Below are positions 1 to 9,022 of a stretch of 64,000 bases of DNA, one piece after another. Positions within the stretch are counted from its first letter, which is position 1. Each line of letters starts with the position of its first letter. Origin of the DNA: JACRPH01 sp041665465 (GTDB lineage: Archaea > Nanobdellota > Nanobdellia > Woesearchaeales > GW2011-AR9); assembly GCA_041665465.1 (NCBI GenBank), contig JBAYIU010000001.1, positions 186,001-250,000 of the forward strand. The letters run 5' to 3'. Under the pieces are notes generated by a model. That model did no database searches. It saw only the letters and a program-made list of their open reading frames with translations, and was not told the DNA's origin. Made by a program: the position numbers and the translations under genes.

Positions 1-264
1 CCCATAAAGAGTAAGTTGTTCACTCTGTGGTCGGCCAAAGTTATAAATATCAAATTCATCTTTGGCTAAACAAGCCACGGTGCTAGAATCAACTCCTCCA
101 CTTAATCCAACTACCCCACTTTTCTTTCCTGCCCCTACGATTTGTTCCACAATCCATCTTTGGATAATTCTACTAGTTAGCTCTGGATCGATCATAGGCA
201 GAGGAATCTTTTTCATAATCTGTTCTAAATTAGGAATATCCCGATCCGCAAAAGGGAGTAACAT
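1..264 (-). CDS. nadE: NAD+ synthetase, N-terminal part (runs off window start)
   Basis: The minus-strand frame from the ATG at 264 reads MLLPFADRDIPNLEQIMKK and contains VVGLSGGVDSSTVACLA, the SGGVDS pyrophosphatase (PP) loop that binds ATP in NAD synthetases. NadE amidates nicotinate adenine dinucleotide to NAD+ in the cytoplasm. Only about 88 residues are present; the rest lies outside the window. It starts 2 bases after the adenylyltransferase gene (266-1306), so the last two steps of NAD synthesis appear to be encoded side by side. GMP synthetase and other PP-loop enzymes share the loop, but the short N-terminal helix region and the neighbour favour NadE. Confidence 0.8.
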   Translation of the reverse strand, partial: MLLPFADRDIPNLEQIMKKIPLPMIDPELTSRIIQRWIVEQIVGAGKKSGVVGLSGGVDSSTVACLAKDEFDIYNFGRPQSEQLTLYG

Positions 265-265
265 C

Positions 266-1306
266 TTAAAGTGGGCCCCCAGTGGGTAAATAAATTTTAT
301 CTTTGTAAGCAGCAATGACCTTATCTTGAAGATCTTTACTGGATTCCATTTCTGACAATAATCCCATTAGCGGTTCAATATACTCACCAATACTAGCATT
401 CAATGGGCGAAAGTGATCAGCATACATCTGACGCGCAGATACAAATGCTTCATAGGAGCGATTATCTTGAAGATATAATCCACGTTTATCAACAAACTCA
501 CTAATACCTACTGCTTCAAGATGATGAACTTCTTCCCCCCGAGATCTTTTAGCCCGAATTAAGGATGAACTTACCTCTTCAATGGGAATCTCTAATTCAG
601 GATATTCTTGATCTAAAGTGATAGGAATAATTCTACTGGCGTAAGGCTGAAGCAAAGGATTCTCTTCTAACAAGAGTTGTGCAGTTAAAATACGCGGTGG
701 TCGATCCTTATAAGTAACTTCACGTTCTGAAACAATAAAGTATTGTCTAAACAATTGAGATAAGATCTGAGCAGTATCTTTACCTCGTTTCTCATTCTCT
801 GGAACGCTGACAATCTTCTCCAGAACATCAGCTCCAACTACAAAATAAACCGAAGCGTTAGGATAACTTTGTTCTACAGCAGGAAGTAAGTCCACAAACA
901 TAGGGTAATTAAAAAAAGCTAAAGACACTTTTCCGGTACAAGAAGCGAAACCTTCCTGAGCATGGATACGATCATAGATGGCGGAATTCTTTTGCAGATC
1001 AACTCCTTTCTCAAAATGGTGAGTGGTAGTTACAATCAATAATTCGTCTAAACCAGATTGAAAAGGAATACTTTTTTTTGAAGCTTGTAAGCCGTGCAGA
1101 AACAAAGCTTCATGCGCCACAGAAAGAGGATCATAAGAACCAAAAGCAACTACTATTCGACGTACATCTTCTCTCTTTCTAATAAAAGGCTCACGAGTAA
1201 ATTCTAATATAGGGTTTCCTTTCTTAGCTTCCTCTTGTAGTTGTATCCCTAAGTTGTACAACTCAATAGAACGTGCTACTTCTCCTACATTTAAGTTAAA
1301 GTTCAT
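266..1306 (-). CDS. Nicotinate/nicotinamide-nucleotide adenylyltransferase-like protein
   Basis: 346 residues. A nucleotidyltransferase core starts near residue 50 with VVAFGSYDPLSVAHEAL, the G-x-(F/Y)-D-P-x-x-x-x-H form of the HxGH ATP-binding motif. It continues with VGADVLEKI and ends with SSSLIRAKRSRGE, matching the (I/S)SSxxIR motif of the NadD/NMNAT family. The family transfers AMP from ATP to NMN or NaMN. The protein is longer than typical NadD (about 200 residues), with some 50 extra N-terminal and 80 extra C-terminal residues. It sits directly upstream of nadE and overlaps the preceding unknown gene by 4 bases, so it is co-transcribed. Family assignment is good; NMN versus NaMN preference is not visible. 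Confidence 0.75.
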   Translation of the reverse strand: MNFNLNVGEVARSIELYNLGIQLQEEAKKGNPILEFTREPFIRKREDVRRIVVAFGSYDPLSVAHEALFLHGLQASKKSIPFQSGLDELLIVTTTHHFEKGVDLQKNSAIYDRIHAQEGFASCTGKVSLAFFNYPMFVDLLPAVEQSYPNASVYFVVGADVLEKIVSVPENEKRGKDTAQILSQLFRQYFIVSEREVTYKDRPPRILTAQLLLEENPLLQPYASRIIPITLDQEYPELEIPIEEVSSSLIRAKRSRGEEVHHLEAVGISEFVDKRGLYLQDNRSYEAFVSARQMYADHFRPLNASIGEYIEPLMGLLSEMESSKDLQDKVIAAYKDKIYLPTGGPL

Positions 1307-2217
1307 CTTTTATCTTGATACATTCCCCTTAAAGTAAGGAACATTAATTCTCTTACTTTGGAATCGAACTCTTCTCTAAAAGGAGTGTCGATGATGTAAT
1401 GATCGACAACTGTAGTCATCTTATTCTCCCAAGGAAGAGCGTCAATATGAGCAATATACACTTCAGGTTTTCTACCAGATTTAGGAACAGTGCTACGAGG
1501 AGCAGCAGAACTTTCTACTAATACTCGTACTTCCCTTTGTTCTTCAGGAGGAACATCTTTATTCAGCGCTTTACTGAATATACGATAAGTATTGCGAGCA
1601 CTTTCTCTGACTGCATCTTCAGAAATGAAATGAGCTCTTCCTTTATGCTTTTCTCCGAGAACTGTTCTTGCTTCTCGAGCATAAGGAACTATGGTTGCAC
1701 ATAAGTAACTAGATGCACCTGGGAAAGTTAATACCGGTGCTAGTCGAGAAGAGGTTTCTACTAAAGCAAGAAGATATCCTTCTCTTCCACCTTCAATTAA
1801 AGAACCTTCTTTACCAGAAAAGTAATGGGATAATCCACTCCACTGCAAAGCACTCGCCACTGCACCCTGATGCAAAACGTTTAACAACATTAATTCTCGA
1901 CCATATTCTTTTTGATACTCGTTAGCACAATCACGGGCAACATTAGCTCTAACCCATTCTTCAGGAGTGTAAGCTAGAGTCTGGCCAGGTTTTAAAGACC
2001 AGGAAGAGATCTCTCTTGCTGCATCGTCTATATATTTACTCCACGTAGACGCATTAGACGTCATTCTACTTAAGGCCTGTTCAGTTTCCCATCTAACATA
2101 ACCATTAGCTTTTTGGAAAAGAAAGGAAGAGATAGATTCTCCATTAGCGACTAATTTTTCCCCCATTCCCTCCATATCGAATCCTAAATCTTTAATCAAT
2201 TTCTCGGATATTGCCAT
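1303..2217 (-). CDS. Unknown protein in the NAD operon
   Basis: 304 residues, not recognised. No signal peptide or membrane segment is visible; the sequence looks mostly helical and soluble. The C-terminal third holds EVYIAHIDALPW and VVDHYIIDTPFREEF, which look like beta strands of a second small domain. It overlaps the adenylyltransferase start by 4 bases and lies 25 bases after the ADP-ribosylglycohydrolase gene. It is therefore almost certainly in the NAD operon and may act on NAD or a precursor, but nothing in the sequence names a reaction. Confidence 0.6.
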   Translation of the reverse strand: MAISEKLIKDLGFDMEGMGEKLVANGESISSFLFQKANGYVRWETEQALSRMTSNASTWSKYIDDAAREISSWSLKPGQTLAYTPEEWVRANVARDCANEYQKEYGRELMLLNVLHQGAVASALQWSGLSHYFSGKEGSLIEGGREGYLLALVETSSRLAPVLTFPGASSYLCATIVPYAREARTVLGEKHKGRAHFISEDAVRESARNTYRIFSKALNKDVPPEEQREVRVLVESSAAPRSTVPKSGRKPEVYIAHIDALPWENKMTTVVDHYIIDTPFREEFDSKVRELMFLTLRGMYQDKR

Positions 2218-2242
2218 TTTATTTTACCCCCAATTATGATTG

Positions 2243-3295
2243 TTATATTCCTCTAGGAGAATAAATCCCCTTAGCTGCAGCAATCAAGCGATCTTTTCCC
2301 TGTAGAACATCTATCCACTCTGGTGGGAATATCATCCCGTTCTTGGCTCCACACAAAGCTCCGTACATGGCTCCGGTAGTGTCACAATCCCCACCATAAT
2401 TCACGGTTTCAATTAATCCATTGATTGGATCATCCCAATACTTCTGGAACATGAACAAGGCGAAAGGATAAGAAGCGTACACTTCACTCTTACTGGTTAA
2501 ATGCTGATGCGCTTCTTCAGCGGACTTATCCTTATGATCTTTGATCCATTCTAAGCGTGAAGTTAAATTCCCCTCTTCCCACTTTAAATATCTTTGGTCT
2601 AATTTTTGTTCTCTCTCTTTACAAACCCCAACACAAGAATCGATCCATTCATCACGAGAGAGGTCACGTAAAGCCATGTACACAGCGTGAGCTTGGACTA
2701 CTCCACCAACTACTGAACGTGGATCAAGATGGGTCATCCTTCCGATCTGTTCTGCAAACTGTAATCCTTCATGATACTTTCCGCTATTGTTCATCCATAA
2801 TCCTAGGGGAAACATTTTTGTAACTAGAGCATTCCCCGGTTTTCCGAGAACACCTGATTCATAAACAGATACTCCTTGTTGTAGACGTTTAAAAGCTGAT
2901 ACAGTCGTAGTCATTTCACCAAAAACACAAGGAGAGGGACCTCCAGGAAGTTGTCTAATCTCATACTCATGAACTTGTCGTCTAGCCATGTCTTCTAAAT
3001 CAATCTTACCACAAGCAGCAATAGATTCAGCTAAAGCAACAGGAATAATGGTATCGTCAGTATATTCACCTTTCTTTAACCCGTGATTATAATATTTTAA
3101 TTTTCCCCACTCATCTTCAAGAATTTCTTTTCCAGAATCATCTCTTACAATTACTGGATCGATAGGAGCAATGATTTTTCCAACATATTTGTTAATCTGC
3201 TCTTTGACCCAACCTTCTACAGACATACCTAAAGTATCTCCACTAGCACATCCAACAAAAGCTCCAATGTGTTGATCTAATAATGAAACCGTCAT
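2243..3295 (-). CDS. ADP-ribosylglycohydrolase (DraG/ARH family)
   Basis: 350 residues. The N-terminus holds GCASGDTLGMSVEGW, then YTDDTIIPVALAESI near residue 80, and the C-terminal metal site is YGGDCDTTGAMYGAL near residue 302. These G-D-x-x-G, (T/D)-D-D-T and G-G-D-x-D-(T/S) motifs supply the two-Mg ligands of ARH/DraG enzymes, which remove ADP-ribose from proteins or cleave related ADP-ribosyl compounds. The length is normal for the family. It lies among NAD genes, so it may recycle ADP-ribose or reverse ADP-ribosylation; no ADP-ribosyltransferase was recognised in the window. The substrate cannot be told. Confidence 0.85.
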   Translation of the reverse strand: MTVSLLDQHIGAFVGCASGDTLGMSVEGWVKEQINKYVGKIIAPIDPVIVRDDSGKEILEDEWGKLKYYNHGLKKGEYTDDTIIPVALAESIAACGKIDLEDMARRQVHEYEIRQLPGGPSPCVFGEMTTTVSAFKRLQQGVSVYESGVLGKPGNALVTKMFPLGLWMNNSGKYHEGLQFAEQIGRMTHLDPRSVVGGVVQAHAVYMALRDLSRDEWIDSCVGVCKEREQKLDQRYLKWEEGNLTSRLEWIKDHKDKSAEEAHQHLTSKSEVYASYPFALFMFQKYWDDPINGLIETVNYGGDCDTTGAMYGALCGAKNGMIFPPEWIDVLQGKDRLIAAAKGIYSPRGI

Positions 3296-3350
3296 TTTCT
3301 TTTAACCTCTCCGTTATTTTTTAAATGTTTATACTCCGCAATAGCAGGAT

Positions 3351-4262
3351 CTATTTCTTCACTAAATTCACCTTCTTCTCAGCGGAAGTTATAGTTACAA
3401 CACTTCCGGCGTTAAATTCTAAGTAATCAGATTCAATTCCATCACTAAAGATAACTCCGTTTTCGTACATATTGGAACTAATTTTTAGCGGAGAAGTGGA
3501 ATCAATTCTTCCAGAGACTAATCTTGTTCCGGTAATCTTTGAAGGGAATGGTTCTCTAACTACATAGCGAAGATAATCAGCATCTCTCTTGAAAGAGAAA
3601 TCCATTCCCGGAGTTCCAACCAAAGCATAAGCTCCTTTCATTACTGCGGTATACCACCCTGTCGATCCAGAACCTGTAGAAATTATTACACCGCTAGATG
3701 ATTGTCTTTCTTCTCTGTTCTGAAAGTTCAGAGAATAGCGAGCAGAAACATGACTCTTATTGCCAATGAACAAATCATTTAATGCATACAACACCTGACC
3801 ATCGTTAAGTTTAGCCTCGGCCATAGTTAATGCCTCTAATGCACATTTGTCATCTAACACTTTTTTAATAATCGAAGAGATAGCTCCGGGTTCGCAGGTG
3901 GTAAACACATCATCATAACGTTTTGAGTCTGGATTTACACAGATTACTGACTGTGCTCCGACGTATTTAGCCACATTTACAAACAATCCTGAATCTCCCA
4001 CTACCACCACCAAATCTTTCTCACTAAATAGAAAAGTACTCAAATGATCCTTATCAACCACTTGAGTTCTTAGCGAGGAAGGTATTCCTTGTTTAGTCTG
4101 TTGCAACCCTTTCTGGTAATCATCGTGAGAAGCACGATAAAAATCGTAACTCTCCCCACGAGATTCCAGATGAAACTTCACTTGAGAAGGAGTAGCATGT
4201 CTTCGCAACAACCCTTCCAGTGGAGTTTCTTTCTTGATCAGCACAACTTTATCGTAAGTCAT
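3351..4262 (-). CDS. NAD kinase-fold protein
   Basis: About 303 residues. The segment STGSGSTGWYTAVM near residue 190 corresponds to the GSTxY/GSTGY loop of NAD kinases, and an upstream VVVGDSGLFVNVAKYVG could be the diphosphate-binding GGDG-like region in altered form (GDSG). NAD kinase makes NADP+ from NAD+ and ATP. The altered first motif makes activity uncertain. Start choice: a GAGGG ribosome site sits 6 bases before the ATG at 4262, whereas the ATG at 4268 directly abuts it. Part of the minus-strand NAD operon. Confidence 0.65.
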   Translation of the reverse strand: MTYDKVVLIKKETPLEGLLRRHATPSQVKFHLESRGESYDFYRASHDDYQKGLQQTKQGIPSSLRTQVVDKDHLSTFLFSEKDLVVVVGDSGLFVNVAKYVGAQSVICVNPDSKRYDDVFTTCEPGAISSIIKKVLDDKCALEALTMAEAKLNDGQVLYALNDLFIGNKSHVSARYSLNFQNREERQSSSGVIISTGSGSTGWYTAVMKGAYALVGTPGMDFSFKRDADYLRYVVREPFPSKITGTRLVSGRIDSTSPLKISSNMYENGVIFSDGIESDYLEFNAGSVVTITSAEKKVNLVKK

Positions 4263-4271
4263 GTTCATCCC

Positions 4272-5144
4272 TCAGTTTGGTGCCATGGAACGCATCGCTC
4301 CCAACATCTCGGGGGTAACGCTGAAGTTCTGAATATTGGCAGCATTTCTTCCGAAGAGCAATAAGGCGTGTGCTCTTAGCAAGTCAGCAGACATACCATC
4401 ATAAGCACCAAGTCGAGCTCTTTCTGCAGAAGCTTCATGAGTAGCTCTCTCTACCACATTCTGACCCTCTAAGGCCAACACCCCTTTCTCTTTCTCTGCA
4501 AGATATGCTCTATTGTTAAGTTCAGTTTCTTTGATGGTTTTATCGTTAGTGATCCCATTAGTTCGACGAATAAAAGCAGCATTGTCTGCAGTTTGAAGCA
4601 CAGCTTCTCGATATGTAGCTCCTAATGCTTTAGCAATCTGTTCCGAAGGAGTAATCGCTGAAAGATAGAATGAAGTTACTTCAATTCCCAGAGTAGTTAA
4701 TTTACCAGAACTAGCAACTTCTTCAAACACAGCAATAGACAAAGGATCAACTGCAGTAAGTAACTCTTCTAACTTTCGAGGTTGAACATACCTTCTTACT
4801 CCTGTTCGAGCGATTCCCTGGATGAAATCTTGTAATTTTGTTGGATCTTCCACAAGATAATTTCTGGTTTTAGGGTTAATTGCATGGTTATAGATAGATA
4901 ATATCTTAGCTGGATCAGTAACCCGATAGAGTAATCCTCCCTGCAGATTAACCTCTTGGTTATCGGAACTTACTTCTCTAAAATCAAATAATTTATCAAC
5001 AACGGTCGTCCCAACTAGTTCAATACTAGCATGATGTTGAAGAAAGTATCCAGCAATGCCTTGACCTTCTGCTTTTACTTTTCCACCAACAGTAATACGT
5101 GCGTATTCTGTCGGTTCCGCTTTAAAATATCCTATTCCTAACAT
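4272..5144 (-). CDS. SPFH/band-7 (stomatin-like) domain protein
   Basis: 290 residues. The middle part (EVNLQGGLLYRVTDPAKIL, then VRRYVQPRKLEELL and LGIEVTSFYLSAITPSEQIAKAL) follows the SPFH pattern: a beta-rich half, then a helical stretch with late beta strand and coiled segment. The last 100 residues are Ala/Glu-rich helix (AYLAEKEKGVLALEGQNV), as in flotillin-like proteins. There is no N-terminal membrane helix, which is unusual for membrane-anchored stomatins, so it may be a soluble scaffold. It sits inside the NAD operon, 9 bases before the NAD-kinase-like gene, and may organise its products; that is inference. Confidence 0.6.
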   Translation of the reverse strand: MLGIGYFKAEPTEYARITVGGKVKAEGQGIAGYFLQHHASIELVGTTVVDKLFDFREVSSDNQEVNLQGGLLYRVTDPAKILSIYNHAINPKTRNYLVEDPTKLQDFIQGIARTGVRRYVQPRKLEELLTAVDPLSIAVFEEVASSGKLTTLGIEVTSFYLSAITPSEQIAKALGATYREAVLQTADNAAFIRRTNGITNDKTIKETELNNRAYLAEKEKGVLALEGQNVVERATHEASAERARLGAYDGMSADLLRAHALLLFGRNAANIQNFSVTPEMLGAMRSMAPN

Positions 5145-5225
5145 GTTCCATCTCTCCGCGTTTTAAGTCCGCCGACTAGATTATAGCTAACGCTAATTTT
5201 ATTGATTTCTGGGTTCAATGAACCG

Positions 5226-5732
5226 TTACTTCCCTCGCTGATAACCTATGCTATTCAAGTAAAGCTCTACCGCTCTACGATGATGAATGGGAAAGGCCCA
5301 TCTCTTCTCATCTAGCAGTAAATCTGAAAGTTCATCCAGAGTAAATACCCCTGCCCATTTGGCATCCTCATCCTCTCGGGGTTTTAGTGTTCCATAACCC
5401 TGGCCAGTGTACACTGCTGTAGCGATAAATGCACGAGGGTCTTGATTAGGATCAGAGAGAACGCATAAAGGGTGCGACGGATTATCCAAGACTACGTCCA
5501 GTCCTGTTTCTTCCTTACCTTCTTTGATAGCATTCTGAGACAAAGAGATATGTTCGGCTTTTCCTCCCGGCAAAGCTAAACCGTAAGGAGCAAACTTTCT
5601 TTCAATCAAGACAATCCCTTCCTTTCCACTTCCACCCACATCATGATAACGAATAATAATATCCGTAGCCATGTACGGCCCAGTATAAGTGGCTTGAAGG
5701 TATTCTTGAAAGGAAGGATAGATCTTTTCCAT
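5226..5732 (-). CDS. Nudix hydrolase
   Basis: 168 residues. The Nudix box is read as GGKAEHISLSQNAIKEGKEE followed by TGL near residues 56-78, close to G-x5-E-x7-R-E-x2-E-E-x-G with K-E-G in place of R-E-(L/V). The family hydrolyses nucleoside diphosphates linked to X, such as ADP-ribose or NADH. It starts 11 bases after the NAMPT gene, so ADP-ribose pyrophosphatase activity would fit the pathway. Substrate is inference. Confidence 0.8.
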   Translation of the reverse strand: MEKIYPSFQEYLQATYTGPYMATDIIIRYHDVGGSGKEGIVLIERKFAPYGLALPGGKAEHISLSQNAIKEGKEETGLDVVLDNPSHPLCVLSDPNQDPRAFIATAVYTGQGYGTLKPREDEDAKWAGVFTLDELSDLLLDEKRWAFPIHHRRAVELYLNSIGYQRGK

Positions 5733-5743
5733 GTTTTCCCTCC

Positions 5744-7342
5744 TTAGTATTTATAGTCGCTAAGACTTCTTCCGTGCTTACGCATTGTCTCATCTTGAAT
5801 TCTCAAGATTTCCGGACTCCAATTTTCCTGATAATGACTAGCCTTATCGAAACCATGGATGACTCTTTCTCTTAGAGTATCGAAAGCCTCTAAGCAAGGA
5901 TCTTTGAATTTAGTCATGCCTGAAGCACTTCCATCGTAGAATGTGACTAAGGCATTTTGTCCTGCATGTCCTGTCTCGTACTGCATCACTACCGAAGGTT
6001 CATCCGGAGATTGTCCTCTTAATACATACACCGGACCGGAAGGACTAATTTTTATTCTAGTGTCAGCCAGTTTATTCACAGGTTCAAGCTCTTCTCCTTT
6101 AGCAGATAATTTGTAAGCTACACTAAGAGTATCTCTAGTAACTGTATTTCTTAACCATCCGCCAATTCCGACGATCCCACAGTTCATAGGAGAATAATTA
6201 TGCTCTTTCAAGGTATCCATAATAGTCCTTAACTTATGCCAGTTTACTGAATCCCCTTGAATGAAACGACTGTTGGTCATAGCTAGTCGACCATTCTTTT
6301 GTGTGGTGTACAAACCAGCTTTGGCAGCAGTATCAACCACAAACAAAACATTTTCTAGATAATCTCCAGAATCGGGGCGATCAACGATAATCCCCCCATC
6401 AGTTCTGCTAGCTTCCAACGCCATTTCTAATAATGGTCCGCTTACTGCAGCATGGAAGTCATAACAGTCAGCAACATAAGAACCAATTCCTCCTTTACCT
6501 GCAGCAGTTCTTAGTTTAGAGTAGGAATTATTTTCAACTTTATGTCCTTGAACAATTCTGTGTGCTAAAGCAAGGATTGAACTTCCTACTCTTTTCTCTC
6601 CATTCTGGACCCAAGCTTGATAAGCAGCATTGAAAGTATCTGTTCCGCCAAATGAAAGCAGATGTGCTTTTCCTAACACTTCTGATTCTTCACTAGCAGA
6701 ACTGGCTCTCATTCCAAAATCATGAATCATCAATTGAGACCTGAACAGAATGTCCGCTTCAGAAGCTTCTGGATCATCTTCACGTGCATATTCTTTCATC
6801 CTCTCCAGAAGATGACGTTCCATCGTGGCTCGAGTAGAAGCGATAGAGACCATTCCAACTAAGTGTGCTTCAACTAAAGCTGCCACTTCTCCAAATCCCT
6901 TATCCAAGCTAGTAACTTGCACCGGGATTTCATTAGGATAGAAAGTTGATCCTTCCGGAAGAGCTTCAATCTTAATTGGTAAGTAACCATCGTATTCATT
7001 GATGACTCGATCCCAAACGGTGCGATCAAAGTTTAAAGCACCGCCAAAAGCATGTGCAGTAGACATAAATCGTTCTGCAGCGTCAACTTCTTCTTTAGTG
7101 ATAGGCCGAGTAAGATTGTTTCTGATGTAATCAGTTAATCCGAACAGAACCATTCGATCATCATGACAGAAATCTTTCAAGTCCTTAGCATTCTGAGGAG
7201 AGACTCTGAAAGCTAATCCATACACTGATTTTTCTCTGGCTTCATCAGAAGCAAGAGCTTCTCCTGCTACAGTATAAGCATCTCCGTCCAAACATTTGGG
7301 TACGGGAATTCTTCCTTTTACGAAATCTTCTAGGGTTGTCAT
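5744..7342 (-). CDS. Nicotinamide phosphoribosyltransferase (NAMPT family)
   Basis: 532 residues. Recognisable NAMPT/NAPRT elements are LLSFGGTDTFNAAYQAW (about 225), IIVDRPDSGDYLENVLFVV (about 318), FIQGDSVNWHKL and NCGIVGIGGWLRN. The R-P-D-S-G and G-D-(S/G)-V stretches line the phosphoribosyl pocket. NAMPT makes NMN from nicotinamide and PRPP and is the entry enzyme for NAD salvage. The length is near the animal and bacterial enzymes (about 490) with roughly 40 extra residues. NMN could be adenylated by the 266-1306 product directly to NAD+. NAPRT (nicotinate) is the alternative, but the long form with IQGDSVNW resembles NAMPT more. Confidence 0.85.
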   Translation of the reverse strand: MTTLEDFVKGRIPVPKCLDGDAYTVAGEALASDEAREKSVYGLAFRVSPQNAKDLKDFCHDDRMVLFGLTDYIRNNLTRPITKEEVDAAERFMSTAHAFGGALNFDRTVWDRVINEYDGYLPIKIEALPEGSTFYPNEIPVQVTSLDKGFGEVAALVEAHLVGMVSIASTRATMERHLLERMKEYAREDDPEASEADILFRSQLMIHDFGMRASSASEESEVLGKAHLLSFGGTDTFNAAYQAWVQNGEKRVGSSILALAHRIVQGHKVENNSYSKLRTAAGKGGIGSYVADCYDFHAAVSGPLLEMALEASRTDGGIIVDRPDSGDYLENVLFVVDTAAKAGLYTTQKNGRLAMTNSRFIQGDSVNWHKLRTIMDTLKEHNYSPMNCGIVGIGGWLRNTVTRDTLSVAYKLSAKGEELEPVNKLADTRIKISPSGPVYVLRGQSPDEPSVVMQYETGHAGQNALVTFYDGSASGMTKFKDPCLEAFDTLRERVIHGFDKASHYQENWSPEILRIQDETMRKHGRSLSDYKY

Positions 7343-7358
7343 TTTTATTTTCCTCCGT

Positions 7359-7691
7359 TTAAAGTGTAAAGCTATGGATACATTCTGCTCTTCTTCTTCG
7401 AGCGTACTCGCGATAAGCTGGGTCGTAATTGAATCCAGAATGGGGGTTCAAACGATAGACATCCATACTCCCAACACAATGAATCCCATAATTTCTTAGA
7501 AAGATTCCAATAGTCTCGTTTCCAGGGAGTATTTTTGCGGTAAAATTGTTTCTATCTACTTGAATGGATTGAACGTAATCCCAAGTGTCCCTAAGTTCGA
7601 TTTTTTCACCAAGTGTCAATTGGTCATCAAATATACTTTCTAAGATACCATAAAGGTGAGAAAGACGTTCTTGTTTGGTGGGCGCGTTCAT
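7359..7691 (-). CDS. Small unknown protein heading the NAD operon
   Basis: 110 residues, not recognised. Highly charged N-terminal helix (QERLSHLYGILESIFDD), then a beta-like segment (FTAKILPGNETIGIFLRNYG) and an Arg-rich tail (EYARRRRAECIHS). It starts 16 bases upstream of NAMPT on the same strand and follows the only long spacer of this run, so it appears to be the first gene of the NAD operon. It could be a small regulator or subunit. Confidence 0.5.
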   Translation of the reverse strand: MNAPTKQERLSHLYGILESIFDDQLTLGEKIELRDTWDYVQSIQVDRNNFTAKILPGNETIGIFLRNYGIHCVGSMDVYRLNPHSGFNYDPAYREYARRRRAECIHSFTL

Positions 7692-7902
7692 TTTTATTTA
7701 CCTCGTGTTTTATTTACACTTACTATGGAAACAAAAAACTTCTTGTTGACGGATTAACCGCCAAGCCAGGAAGCCCGTTTGTCTCATTTGATGGTGTAAA
7801 TAGTACACTTATATATAAAGATTTCTATGATTTTCTGCAACAATGATAAAAAAGTCTCAGTTTCCAGCGAGAATCTTGAGTTTTGAGCACAAATTAGAAA
7901 AC
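7692..7902 (-). promoter_or_regulatory. Promoter and leader region of the NAD operon
   Basis: On the minus strand a TATA-like CTTTATATATAAG lies at 7809-7820, which leaves a leader of roughly 90 bases before the ATG at 7691. The leader contains short complementary stretches around 7755-7785 (an ACGG/CCGT pair and GC-rich blocks) that could fold. I do not recognise a known riboswitch class. An AAAUAAAAC-rich stretch and GAGG precede the ATG. Confidence 0.4.
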
Positions 7903-8226
7903 TTACTTTCCATTAGCTCGATCAACCACAGTAATATTTTCAAGATTTGCGTAGTAAAGAGGTCTTAATCTTCCCAACATTTGAGCTAAACGATTAGCAA
8001 GACCAGAGTCTAGGTTTGGAGCGAGAGTTAAAAATCCACCATTAACCTCAGTAACGTATCCTTCCGAGACATGGATACGATTACCAACTTCGTGCTCAAC
8101 AATAACTCTGTCCCCATGACCCAACTTCTTAACTGTCTCTTCCAAACGAGGATTCAACATAGAATAATGCTGCGAGGTATAAAGCCCAACCATATTTAAC
8201 CGCGAAAGAAGTTGGTTTATAAACAT
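7903..8226 (-). CDS. Small unknown protein with possible SH3-like barrel
   Basis: 107 residues. The middle part, LGHGDRVIVEHEVGN and then SEGYVTEVNGGFLTLAP, alternates strands and turns like a small SH3-like or KOW-like barrel. This is a visual judgement. No membrane segment. It precedes (downstream on the minus strand) the NAD operon and follows the nuclease gene 8252-8965 by 25 bases, so it may be in that unit. Function unknown. Confidence 0.5.
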   Translation of the reverse strand: MFINQLLSRLNMVGLYTSQHYSMLNPRLEETVKKLGHGDRVIVEHEVGNRIHVSEGYVTEVNGGFLTLAPNLDSGLANRLAQMLGRLRPLYYANLENITVVDRANGK

Positions 8227-8251
8227 TTATAATCATTAAGAGATAGAGAAA

Positions 8252-8965
8252 TTACTGAATTTGATTCAAGAAGTGTCTTTCTTTCATCTTATCGTAAGCA
8301 AAGTCCATCAGAAATTTAAGATTTTCAATATCGGCTTGATTGTACTTTAATAATAAACGTAAGGCTTCTTCATCACCATGTTTATACTTATGCCACAATC
8401 TTACTGCTTCCCAGCCATCCACTTCTTGCAGTTCTTCATCACGATTTACTCCCAATTCTTTCTCAATTCTTTTCAAGCCGCCAGAATAACCTAATTCTTT
8501 TAACACATAACGTAAATCTACGTGAAGCTTATCAAAATTAACCCCAGGAAACTTGGCTTTAAGAAACGGAACATCAAAACATTTGCCATTGAAAGTTATG
8601 ATCAAACCATACTTCTCCATCTCTTGAGGAAAATCTTGCAAATTCTGTCCTTGCACAAATAATTTACTTTCTTTACCGTCATAAACACCAATAACCGTAA
8701 CATCGTTATACACTCTACTTAATCCAGTAGTCTCAATATCTAAAAAACAGCAAGGAAATTCCTTGTAAGCACGCCAATGCTGATTCTTAGGTAAAGATTC
8801 TAGAAAGAATTGATGATTCTGTTGAAGTAAAGCTTGTTTAGAAGAAAGAATTTGTGAATGTAAAGGATGATCTTCTTTAATCTCATCCCAGTTTAAGAGG
8901 TTGGTTCTCCATAACTCTGCTTCCTTATTCTCCGAGACAATATGACAAAAAGTATTTTTTAACAT
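8252..8965 (-). CDS. RNase H-like exonuclease domain protein (YprB-type)
   Basis: 237 residues. CFLDIETTGLSR (about residue 72) is the DxE motif of DEDD exonucleases. LIITFNGKCFDVPFL (about 112) carries the second Asp, VDLRYVLKELG the third region, and YNQADIENLKFL (about 210) the final Asp. This order matches the RNase_H_2/YprB family (PF13482), a metal-dependent 3'-5' nuclease fold. YprB-like proteins in bacteria are often linked to helicases; here it is an isolated short gene. Substrate unknown. Confidence 0.8.
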   Translation of the reverse strand: MLKNTFCHIVSENKEAELWRTNLLNWDEIKEDHPLHSQILSSKQALLQQNHQFFLESLPKNQHWRAYKEFPCCFLDIETTGLSRVYNDVTVIGVYDGKESKLFVQGQNLQDFPQEMEKYGLIITFNGKCFDVPFLKAKFPGVNFDKLHVDLRYVLKELGYSGGLKRIEKELGVNRDEELQEVDGWEAVRLWHKYKHGDEEALRLLLKYNQADIENLKFLMDFAYDKMKERHFLNQIQ

Positions 8966-9022
8966 CTATCCACCTAAAAGACAAATTAACGAACAGTATA
9001 AAAAGATTGTTGATTTATACTT

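Noticed and set aside
62..289. Plus-strand ORF over the start of the window
   Set aside because: It is antisense to the NadE frame, which carries the SGGVDS motif.
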